A DNA stretch of 34,683 bases from Syntrophales bacterium (GTDB taxonomy: Bacteria; Desulfobacterota; Desulfobaccia; Desulfobaccales; 0-14-0-80-60-11): positions 1-34,683 of the forward strand of contig JAQTXE010000004.1 of NCBI GenBank assembly GCA_028688935.1. The letters run 5' to 3'. Under the pieces are notes generated by a model. That model saw only the letters and a list, made by a program, of their open reading frames with translations. It searched no databases and had not been told where the DNA came from. The position numbers and the translations under genes are program-made. Below, in pieces: positions 26,790 through 34,683 of this stretch. Position 1 is the stretch's first letter; every line of letters starts with the position of its first letter.

Positions 26790-28502
26790 ATGGCGCATCT
26801 CTATAAGAAGGTCAAAAAGGGGCGGGAGTATTTTTATATCCGTGAGACCCAGCGAGTTTATGGCAAGCCCACTACGGTCAACCAAGTTTACTTGGGTACG
26901 GCTGACAAAGTCCAGGCCCTCCTGGAAGGGCAGGATGAAAAAGCCCGGGAGGGATTCTCTCCCAAAGAATTCGGATCGATATTCGTCCTCAATGAAATCG
27001 ACCGGAACTTAGACCTGACTGGGCTGGTAGATGAGCTCCTGCCTCCCAAGAAACGCACCAAAGGGCCCAGTTTAGGGGATCTCTTTTTTTATGCCGCTCT
27101 TAACCGGGCCATTGATCCCACGAGCAAGAGAAAACTGGCAGCCTGGTACGAGTCCACCGATATTTTACGCGTCCGGCCCGTGCGCCTGGAATCCTTGAGC
27201 TCCCAGAATTTTTGGAACCATTGGAACCGGATCAGCGAGGAGAACCTGGAAGAAATTATCCACCGCTTTTTCCAAAGGGTGCATGCCCAACTACCAGACA
27301 AAAAAGAAAATTTTTTGCTGGAGATTACCAGTTATTCTTCCACCTCTACGGCGCCGGATGACGCCCCCCTGTCAGGCAAAAGAAAAGGGGCCAAAGCACC
27401 CCACCAATTCTGGTTGGCCTTAATCACTGAGAGGTCCACCGGCGTCCCCATCTATTATCAGATCATCACCAAGGCCATCCAGGAAAGTGAATCCCTGGAG
27501 CCGGTTTTTAAAAATATGCTGGCCCAGGTCGAGGATATGGGGATAGAGGTCAAGGACCTCACCGTGATTCTGGGGAAAGGCACAGACACCCCTTCCCTCA
27601 TTGACCTGGTCGACTCCCAAAAAGACCTGCATCTAATCGCGGCTTACCCCCCTGACTTTCTCCCCGAATTGACCACAGTACCGCTGGAGGATTTCTGGAC
27701 CCTGCCCTGCAAGTATAACCGCCGGCTCCTGGCCGAAGGAACGCCGGAAAATCAGATCCTCTATTATGAAACCCAGGCTTCAGTCTGGGGCCGCTCCCAT
27801 AAGGTGGCGATTACCTATGATCCCCGGACCTTTGCGAGCGAGCACGAGAAATTTCAGGAGAAAATTCAAAAGGTGCGGCAGGAATTTGCCAATCTGGAGC
27901 GGAAGTGGGGGCAAGGAGAGCTGCCGGAGGAGGATCCCCAATCTCTGGAAGCTTATCTGCTCCAAATCTGCCAGTATCTCCAGTTGCGGCCGGACCTCTT
28001 TAAGTTGAGTTTCGGCAAAGAAGGCGGCGCCCCCACCATGTCGCTGGCACTCCAGGAGCAGGTAGTGGAAGAGGTTGCGCGGGGCCTGGGCAAGACTATT
28101 TTGGTTACCGATCATAAGGATTGGTCCGGCGAGGAAATCAGCGAGGCTAATATCGACCGCTGCATCGTCGAAGAGCAGATTCGCCAGACCGGCATTACCC
28201 TGCAAGAGGTGCTGCTGCCCCAATACCACTGGACGGAATCCAAGCTCCGGGTCAATATTTTCGTGTGCATGGTAGCTTTGAGTTATCTCATCCTCTTATG
28301 CATGCGCCTGAATCAGGCGGGACTGCTGGCCAGTCCCAAAGAGGTTATGGAAGAGTTGAGAAACTTGCGGACTGCGGTATTCTGGCATCCCGAAGACAAA
28401 AAACTTAAAAGAAGGCTCGTCCCCCCCAACGACCTGCAACTGGCCATTCTCCAGGCCTTGGGCTTTAAGGTGGAGGAAGGCAAGGTTATCCCCGCCAAAT
28501 AA
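26790..28502 (+). CDS. IS1634-family transposase-like protein with degenerate catalytic residues
   Basis: MAHLYKKVKKGREYFYIRETQRVYGKPTTVNQVYLGTADKV, ALNRAIDPTSKRKLAAWYESTDI, YHWTESKLRVNIFVCMVALSYLILL, WHPEDKKLKRR are IS1634-like. No terminal inverted repeats were noticed. Confidence 0.8.
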   Translation: MAHLYKKVKKGREYFYIRETQRVYGKPTTVNQVYLGTADKVQALLEGQDEKAREGFSPKEFGSIFVLNEIDRNLDLTGLVDELLPPKKRTKGPSLGDLFFYAALNRAIDPTSKRKLAAWYESTDILRVRPVRLESLSSQNFWNHWNRISEENLEEIIHRFFQRVHAQLPDKKENFLLEITSYSSTSTAPDDAPLSGKRKGAKAPHQFWLALITERSTGVPIYYQIITKAIQESESLEPVFKNMLAQVEDMGIEVKDLTVILGKGTDTPSLIDLVDSQKDLHLIAAYPPDFLPELTTVPLEDFWTLPCKYNRRLLAEGTPENQILYYETQASVWGRSHKVAITYDPRTFASEHEKFQEKIQKVRQEFANLERKWGQGELPEEDPQSLEAYLLQICQYLQLRPDLFKLSFGKEGGAPTMSLALQEQVVEEVARGLGKTILVTDHKDWSGEEISEANIDRCIVEEQIRQTGITLQEVLLPQYHWTESKLRVNIFVCMVALSYLILLCMRLNQAGLLASPKEVMEELRNLRTAVFWHPEDKKLKRRLVPPNDLQLAILQALGFKVEEGKVIPAK

Positions 28503-28791
28503 TACCTAAGAGCGTTCTCTTAGTATAGATTGAATCAATTATTTGTAGTTATCTGTGGTTAAAACGTGGCAGGTGTCCGTCCTAGGCCCGCGGGCGAGCC
28601 TGTCTCTGTTCCCGGTCTGGCACAATTTTGGCCTCGCGCCTGGAAATGGGCCTCTTAACTTCGCCTGCCGGCTTTTATAATTTTCAGGGCAAAGGTCACC
28701 CTAGCCCACCCTGAGCTCCCCGGGTGGAATCACTACGGAATTAACGCCCCGCCACCAATGCAGCTCATCCATCGAGGACGAGCGCCACGTT

Positions 28792-29214
28792 TTATATATC
28801 CCCTACTATTATCACCGCCAGCCACAACTCAGGCGACACCTCGCCGTGCATTACCAGCAGGGGCTTCCCATAGGCAGTCCTTGCTGTTTTTTCACCAAGA
28901 AGATGATGTAAATCATCTAGCTCGATCTCCCTGATTACCTGCATCATTTCTGACCGTGCAGGCCCTCCTTCCTGGTGGACCCACTTATATGCGCTTACCG
29001 CCGAGACGCCCAGCAGGCTCCCCACCTTCCGGAAACTGATCTTTCCGGATCTATAGAGCCAGATGGCCAAGGCCTTAATATCTGTGGGGCAACCGCGCTT
29101 GGGGGTGGCGGTAAAGTTACACCCACATTTCTTGCACCGGTACCGTTGGAGATTCCGCACGAAACCATTCTTGACAAAAGAAGTGCCGCCGCAGTGTTTG
29201 CAAGAAATTCCCAT
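28792..29214 (-). pseudogene. IS1/InsA-like transposase N-terminal fragment (zinc ribbon + HTH)
   Basis: CKHCGGTSFVKNGFVRNLQRYRCKKCGCNFTATPKRGCPTDIKALAIWLYRSGKISFRKVGSLLGVSAVSAYKWV; ends after ELDDLHHLLGEK...LWLAVIIVGDI with no full DDE domain. Confidence 0.65.
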
Positions 29215-29737
29215 TTAGTTCCTCCTGAATGATATCAAGAAGATTTTTAATATCAGATTGTTGATGGTTTAACAATAATCGATTTGTGGTCTATCTTTAG
29301 TTAACAACTTTATTTTTTTATAAATAATTACAAATTATCACTAAAGTTATACGTTGCATGAACGATAATACTGTAGAATGTTGGGGTCTGTAGAACCTAC
29401 TTTATATTATCGATCATAGTACCATAATTTGGTGTTGAAGAAATAATAAGTAAGGGAGAGGTTTGTTCTCTCCAGGATAAATTGTCGTCTTATTGAGTAC
29501 TATCAGGTCACTATAAAAAGCATGAAATTGTTAACCATAATTATTGTTGAGTGCTACATTTTTCTGATGCCGGTGGATGTCATCACTAAACCATTACCCA
29601 AGGTAATAACCTTGGACTTTGTAAGGGAACCAATATCCTAAGTGATGTACAGTTCGCCGCCGTGGTGTAGATAAAAATGCTCGCCCCATCTGAGCTGCAA
29701 ATAGAAAACAGACCTTAATAAAAAGGAGGTATGGCCC

Positions 29738-30256
29738 ATGACTCAAGCTAATGCTCAAGCGGAGGAGGAGCTTCACGGCTCCTTACAGAAGAAAGACGAC
29801 AAATACCTCACTTTCACCCTGGCGGAGGAAGATTACGGTATCGGTCTTCTCAAGGTCCGGGAAATCATCGGCATTATGACCATCACCCCCATGCCCCATA
29901 CGCCCCCCTATGTCAAAGGGATCATCAACCTGCGGGGCAGGATCATCCCGGTGGTGGACCTGCGCCAAAAATTCGGCCTGGAATGGACGGAGTACACCCA
30001 GCGCACCTGCATCATCGTGGTGGAGGTGATCAGCCGCTCCGGCCCGATCCAGATAGGGGTGGTGGTGGATTTCGTCTCCGAGGTTCTGCCGATTCAGGCG
30101 GGGGACATCGAACCCCCGCCGTCCTTCGGCAACGGCCTGCAAACCCGGTACCTTCTGGGCATAGGCAAGACCAAGGGCGGGGTCAAAATCCTGCTGGATA
30201 TTGACCAGGTGCTGGCCGGGGAGGAAGCCTGGGGGATGGAGATGGCGGCGGCCTAA
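29738..30256 (+). CDS. cheW: CheW-like chemotaxis coupling protein
   Basis: YLTFTLAEEDYGIGLLKVREIIGIMTITPMPHTPPYVKGIINLRGRIIPVVDLRQKFGL; RBS AAGGAGG upstream. Confidence 0.95.
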   Translation: MTQANAQAEEELHGSLQKKDDKYLTFTLAEEDYGIGLLKVREIIGIMTITPMPHTPPYVKGIINLRGRIIPVVDLRQKFGLEWTEYTQRTCIIVVEVISRSGPIQIGVVVDFVSEVLPIQAGDIEPPPSFGNGLQTRYLLGIGKTKGGVKILLDIDQVLAGEEAWGMEMAAA

Positions 30257-30388
30257 AGGGCCGAAGATTTTAAGCTAACTTCCCGCCGCCCCGGGGGAGT
30301 GGTAGTAGAGCAGTCCGGTTACCGGCTGGGAAATGTTAACCAACAAACTCAATTAAATAATGGAGATAACTTACAAGGAGGTAAGAAA

Positions 30389-32020
30389 ATGTTTAAGAAC
30401 ATGAAACTTGGAACCAAGTTGGGAATGGGCTTTGGGGTGATGCTGATCCTATTGGGCATCGTAGCCTATCTAGGCGTTAACCGTTTATCTTTAGTAGCCG
30501 GTCACCTAAACGACATCGTTACCAACAAGAACCCCAAGATGGAATGGGCCAATGACCTGATTAATGGTATCAACGTCATTGCCCGGTCGGTCCGCAATAT
30601 GGCCCTCAGTAATGACCTGGAATTAAACAAACAAGACAAAGGACGGATTGACAGTTCCCGGGGTAAATTTGCCGCAGCCTATGGCAAATTGGAGAAAACC
30701 GTGACATCGGCTCAAGGCAAGGACATCATGGCCAGGATCAAAGAGAGCCAGAATATTGTCAAACCTCTGGTGGACAAGGCTGCAGCCCTGGCCCTGGCTA
30801 ATAAAGCGGAAGAAGCGGCCAAGGTTCTCTTCACCGAGGTGCGGCAGCCTCAGGCTAAATTATTGGCTAATATTGAAGCCTTAGTACAATATCAGGTAAA
30901 GTTGGCCAAAGAAGAGGGGGAGGCGGGCACCAAGGCGGCGGACACCGCTCGCTATATTATGCTTCTCCTTTCCGGAGGCGCCATTCTTCTGGGAGCTTTG
31001 ATCGCCTTCTTTCTGACCCGGAGTATTACCAGACCCGTAAACCGTATTATTAACGGTCTTAATGATGGCTCCGATCAGGTGGCCTCTGCTTCCATCCAGG
31101 TATCGTCGTCCAGCCAATCTCTGGCCCAGGGGTCTTCCGAGCAAGCCGCGGCCCTGGAGGAGACCACTTCCTCCCTCCAGGAAATGGCATCCATGGCCCG
31201 GTCCAACGCCGAGAGCGCCAGGCAGGCCGACGTGCTGATGGGAGAAACGGCCCGGGTAGTGGATACCGCCAATTCCTCCATGGGCGATCTCACCAGGTCG
31301 ATGAAAGACGTATCCGCCTCCAGCGAAGAGACCGCCAAGATTATCAAGACCATCGATGAGATCGCTTTCCAGACCAACCTGTTGGCCCTGAACGCGGCCG
31401 TGGAAGCGGCCCGGGCCGGAGAGGCGGGAGCCGGATTTGCAGTGGTGGCCGATGAAGTCCGCAACCTGGCCATGCGTGCGGCAGAAGCCGCCAAAAATAC
31501 CGCCAATCTCATTGAAGGCACGGTGAACAAGGTCAAAGAAGGCTCGGAGGTGGTGCAAAAGACCGCGGAGGCTTTTTCCCAGGTGGCCGACAGCACCACT
31601 AAAGTCAAGGAACTGGTGGCGGAGATCGCCGCGGCCTCCAATGAACAGGCTGCTGGAGTGGACCAGATCAACAAGGCGGTGGAGGAAATGAATGGGGTCA
31701 CCCAACAGGTGGCGGCCAATGCCGAGGAAAGCGCCAGCGCCTCCGAGGAACTGAATGCCCAATCGGAACAGATGAAAACGATGGTGGGTGAGCTGGTGGC
31801 CCTGGTGGGCGGCCAGACTAATGGCCATCATGTCTTCCCCCAAAATGGCAACGGGCACAACGGCCGGCGAGTCCTCCAGACCGGAGTGGCAAAAATACAC
31901 CAGGCCATCAGCCGTCCCCGCAAAGATACGAAACTCCTGGATCACGATCACAGGGTGGCGGTTACTCCGGATAAGGTTATCCCCCTGGAAGAAAGACCCG
32001 GTTCTTTCCAGGACTTCTAG
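30389..32020 (+). CDS. Transmembrane methyl-accepting chemotaxis protein (4HB-like sensor, HAMP, MCP signal domain)
   Basis: Start [30 protein letters not shown] with RBS AAGGAGG at 30375; second [23 protein letters not shown]; hairpin tip [38 protein letters not shown]. Confidence 0.95.
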   Translation: MFKNMKLGTKLGMGFGVMLILLGIVAYLGVNRLSLVAGHLNDIVTNKNPKMEWANDLINGINVIARSVRNMALSNDLELNKQDKGRIDSSRGKFAAAYGKLEKTVTSAQGKDIMARIKESQNIVKPLVDKAAALALANKAEEAAKVLFTEVRQPQAKLLANIEALVQYQVKLAKEEGEAGTKAADTARYIMLLLSGGAILLGALIAFFLTRSITRPVNRIINGLNDGSDQVASASIQVSSSSQSLAQGSSEQAAALEETTSSLQEMASMARSNAESARQADVLMGETARVVDTANSSMGDLTRSMKDVSASSEETAKIIKTIDEIAFQTNLLALNAAVEAARAGEAGAGFAVVADEVRNLAMRAAEAAKNTANLIEGTVNKVKEGSEVVQKTAEAFSQVADSTTKVKELVAEIAAASNEQAAGVDQINKAVEEMNGVTQQVAANAEESASASEELNAQSEQMKTMVGELVALVGGQTNGHHVFPQNGNGHNGRRVLQTGVAKIHQAISRPRKDTKLLDHDHRVAVTPDKVIPLEERPGSFQDF

Positions 32021-32118
32021 GCTAAGGGGTTACGTTATTCTACCGAGGCTCTTTAATCCTCGGTGGGCAGGAAAACGGCTTAATGGGGCCAGTGACCCTA
32101 AGGGGAGGACACCAGCCG

Positions 32119-32715
32119 ATGTCAAAGAAAATAATGATCAGCCATGTCCGGGAAATCGAGAAACTATTCACTGCTTACCTGGAAGTTATCTACACGGCCC
32201 GGCAAGATACCCTCAGGATTATTTCTTCTCTGGAGGGGGTGGTCTTGAATCTGGATCTGCTGGAAGCCGCGCCCCCGGTGGCCGGCTCTCCCGGAAAGGC
32301 CAAAGAAGATCTGAGGCTGATGACCACTCAGGTCCGGGAACTGGCCCTTATGGCCCTCGCGGCCGCCAACCACACCGTCACCATGATTCAGGAGAATATT
32401 CCCCGGGCCCAGGAGGGTGCGGCCCAGACTGCGGAATTAGTGGCGAAATTGGGCCGGCGGGAGGCGGCGACGGCGAAGGACTATGATTACCTGATTGCGA
32501 TTCTGGCCGAAATCAAGCAGGTGACCCGCCGGGTGGAAGACGACGCCGTAAAATGTGTGGCCGCGGTGCGGGCGCTGCTGCCCCAGGTGGAAAACCTGCA
32601 CTATCGCATGTTGGCGCTGCAGCCCCGGGCGGAGAAACCTGGCCGCAAGAACAAGAAAGCCGCGGCGGGAAAAAGACCGAGGGCCTCTCTATATATCGTT
32701 GAAGGCGTTCACTAA
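32119..32715 (+). CDS. Uncharacterised helical/coiled-coil protein with basic C-terminal tail
   Basis: ATG at 32119 preceded by AGGGGAGG; predominantly helical composition; tail KPGRKNKKAAAGKRPRA; no recognised family. Confidence 0.7.
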   Translation: MSKKIMISHVREIEKLFTAYLEVIYTARQDTLRIISSLEGVVLNLDLLEAAPPVAGSPGKAKEDLRLMTTQVRELALMALAAANHTVTMIQENIPRAQEGAAQTAELVAKLGRREAATAKDYDYLIAILAEIKQVTRRVEDDAVKCVAAVRALLPQVENLHYRMLALQPRAEKPGRKNKKAAAGKRPRASLYIVEGVH

Positions 32716-32757
32716 ATTGGGTCCTGGATAAATTCAAGTAAATAATAACTTAAATAT

Positions 32758-32788
32758 AGGGGCGTCCCCCCGGGGGGGGCGCCCCTGC
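32758..32788 (+). terminator. Rho-independent terminator after the cheW-mcp-orf cluster
   Basis: GGGGCGTCCCCCC/GGGGGGGCGCCCC-type stem followed by TGCTTTTTG. Confidence 0.75.
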
Positions 32789-32966
32789 TTTTTGAGCACT
32801 GTCCCTCCGAAGATCCAGAAAATTCATTTTTGTCGCCAATCCGCTTAATCAAATTACTTTACTGTCAATTAATTACTACGCCATTTTGCATTTATGTTAA
32901 TTGCGATAAATCTCCCAGGAGAAAAAAAGCCCTCTGCTTCCCTCCCAAATGCAGAATTATAACTTA

Positions 32967-32984
32967 ATAGATAATATTATCTAT
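32967..32984. promoter_or_regulatory. Perfect 18-bp palindrome ATAGATAATATTATCTAT upstream of the soluble MCP
   Basis: Read directly; self-complementary; 120 bp upstream of the ATG at 33104 in an AT-rich intergenic region. Confidence 0.5.
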
Positions 32985-33103
32985 AGGTTACCTACACTAA
33001 ACGCCGTGGTGGTTTGAGGCAGACCGGTGGTATGTAACTTGCTATCTACTACCCGGCGCCAAGACATCTCTGCTGAAAAATCTCGCGATAAAGGAGATAG
33101 CTC

Positions 33104-34399
33104 ATGTTACTCTCGCACCTGAAGATATTCTCCTCGTTTAAAAGATTTGTAGAGCCCCTGGAGATGATGACCAGGGGAGATTGGGACTTGACCGTGGCCC
33201 TGGAGCCTCCCCGGCGCCGGCGCCTCCGTCAGTTAGCCGGAATTTTCCAGCATCTTTTCGATAAGCTGCGGGCCATTATTACCAAGATCGCGGTGACTAC
33301 GGTCAATCTTTCCCGGGTTGCTCCGGATCTGGCGTCAGTAGCCCAAGGTCTGGAGTCCGGGGCCCATGACCAGGTCCGGCAGGTGGAGCAGATTACCAAA
33401 GCCACTCAAAAAATGGCGGCCATGGTCCAGGAGGTGGGGCGTTATACTGAAGACGCAGCGGCTTTTTACCGGGAGGTCGTCGAGGTCATCAAGGTTTTGC
33501 AGGAACGGTCGGAGAATATTGTCACGGTGGTTAATCTCATTGAGAAAGTAACTTTTCAAACCAGATTGCTGGCGCTGAACGCGGCGGTGGAAGCAGCCCG
33601 GGCCGGGGAAGCGGGAGTGGGTTTCGCAGTGGTGGCCCAAGAAATTCGCCAACTCGCGGATCAGACCGCTGAGGCCACCAATCAGGTGGGAGGGATTTTA
33701 GCCACGATCCAGGATAGTATCGCCCTGCTGGCCGCCAGAATGGGCCTGGGAGGATCGAGGGATGCCGCCGGCGCCACCTTTAATAACATGCTCGAAGAGA
33801 TGGCTCAGTCAGGAGAGTCCCAGGATGCGCAGGTTCAAAAGGTTATCCGTGAGGTTACCGATGATCTGGAGGCCGTTGGTGAAATTGCCGGACAACAGCT
33901 CCATAATTCTTCCCTTCTGACGCAATTAGGAGAACAAGTCCGGCAGCATTGTGAAGACCTGCTCCTGGGGGTTGGAGTCTTTCGTCTGCCGGGGCACCGG
34001 AAAGCCAGGGAAGTAATCGAATATATTTCCCAGGCTGCAGATTTGGTTTCCATGAGCCGGTCGCGGCAAGAAGCCTTTCTTAAAAGAGTGGTCAGGAATT
34101 ACCCGTTCCTCGAACTCTGCTATGTCACCAACGCCAGGGGGGTACAGATTACCGACAATATCTCCGCCAACGGCTTCCGGGCGGCCTATGGCTCCACGGG
34201 CTACGGCAAAAGCTGGTCCACCCGGCCCTGGTTCAAAAAGGCGGTTACTCGCCAACATACTTATATTTCTGATATTTATCGCTCCGTGGCCTCTGATAGT
34301 TTCTGCTTTACGGTTTCCACGCCCTTGTGGAATGCAGAGGGGAACCTTATAGGGGTTCTGGGGGCGGACATTAATTTTACTGATATCCTCGACACTTAG
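33104..34399 (+). CDS. Soluble chemoreceptor: N-terminal HAMP-like segment, MCP signalling domain, C-terminal PDC/Cache-like sensor
   Basis: [47 protein letters not shown] followed by [20 protein letters not shown]...[62 protein letters not shown]; no evident TM helix. Confidence 0.88.
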   Translation: MLLSHLKIFSSFKRFVEPLEMMTRGDWDLTVALEPPRRRRLRQLAGIFQHLFDKLRAIITKIAVTTVNLSRVAPDLASVAQGLESGAHDQVRQVEQITKATQKMAAMVQEVGRYTEDAAAFYREVVEVIKVLQERSENIVTVVNLIEKVTFQTRLLALNAAVEAARAGEAGVGFAVVAQEIRQLADQTAEATNQVGGILATIQDSIALLAARMGLGGSRDAAGATFNNMLEEMAQSGESQDAQVQKVIREVTDDLEAVGEIAGQQLHNSSLLTQLGEQVRQHCEDLLLGVGVFRLPGHRKAREVIEYISQAADLVSMSRSRQEAFLKRVVRNYPFLELCYVTNARGVQITDNISANGFRAAYGSTGYGKSWSTRPWFKKAVTRQHTYISDIYRSVASDSFCFTVSTPLWNAEGNLIGVLGADINFTDILDT

Positions 34400-34470
34400 A
34401 ATACCGCATTTTTAACCGCCCTCAATGAGGGTAATCGCCCCCGGGGCGGCAAATCAACTTCATCCGGCCC

Positions 34471-34500
34471 GGCACAGGCTGGAAAGCCTGTGCCGGCTTT
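34471..34500 (+). terminator. Terminator downstream of the soluble MCP
   Basis: GGCACAGGCT-GGAA-AGCCTGTGCC perfect 10-bp stem followed by GGCTTTTG. Confidence 0.75.
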
Positions 34501-34514
34501 TGCCGGCCGCGGTC

Positions 34515-34619
34515 TTATAGCATTTGCCAAAAGTTCTTTCCTCTTATTCCCTCTCCCCCCGATGGGGGGAGAGGGTCAGGGTGAGGGGGGACGGAAAAAA
34601 CTTTCGGCAACCGGTATAA
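34515..34619. repeat. Nested palindromic element
   Basis: Outer imperfect 27-nt inverted repeats (34515-34541 / 34593-34619, 22 of 27 positions complementary) surrounding inner hairpin CCCTCTCCCCCC-GAT-GGGGGGAGAGGG (34549-34575). Confidence 0.8.
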
Positions 34620-34683
34620 GCTTCGCCACGCCTATTACCTGCTACCTCCCCTGTCATCATTTTCCGGAGTTAAGTTCCAAAAA

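Noticed and set aside
1-34683. tRNA or rRNA genes
   Set aside because: No cloverleaf with a GTTCGAATC-like T-arm or rRNA-like conserved stretch was noticed in the intergenic regions; a tRNAscan-SE run would be decisive.

Overview
This is a GC-rich bacterial window of about 34.7 kb. The gene content (CODH/ACS operon, SelB, ADP-forming acyl-CoA synthetase) resembles an anaerobic deltaproteobacterium of the Desulfobacca/Syntrophobacter type; that taxonomic guess is inference. From left to right it contains: a 5'-truncated hisA; a B12-binding radical-SAM/DUF2344 protein; rng; selB; a frameshifted cytidylate-kinase-like gene; a TauE/SafE permease; an AT-rich orphan HEPN-like gene; lepA; a small secreted protein; hemW; a dihydroorotate-dehydrogenase-like gene; and a LOG/TIGR00725-type gene. 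On the minus strand follows a complete carbonyl-branch Wood-Ljungdahl operon (cooC-acsD-cooS/acsA-acsB-acsC-acsE) preceded by an ADP-forming acyl-CoA synthetase. A gene-poor, AT-rich accessory zone comes next, with an IS1634-like transposase ORF and an IS1/InsA-like fragment. The window ends with a kinase-less chemosensory module: cheW, a membrane MCP, an unknown helical protein, and a soluble MCP with a C-terminal PDC/Cache-like sensor. The observations most worth a second look are: (1) the full-length IS1634-like ORF appears to have lost both catalytic aspartates of its DDE triad, so it may be domesticated; (2) the chemosensory module with an inverted MCP and an unknown partner; (3) a cluster of four hairpins with different arms but a shared AAGC-TCCN-GCTT core; (4) a repeat-derived in-frame insertion inside hemW; (5) stem-loops in four of the five intercistronic gaps of the acs operon; (6) the HEPN-like orphan. 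All calls were made by reading the sequence without database searches or alignment software.
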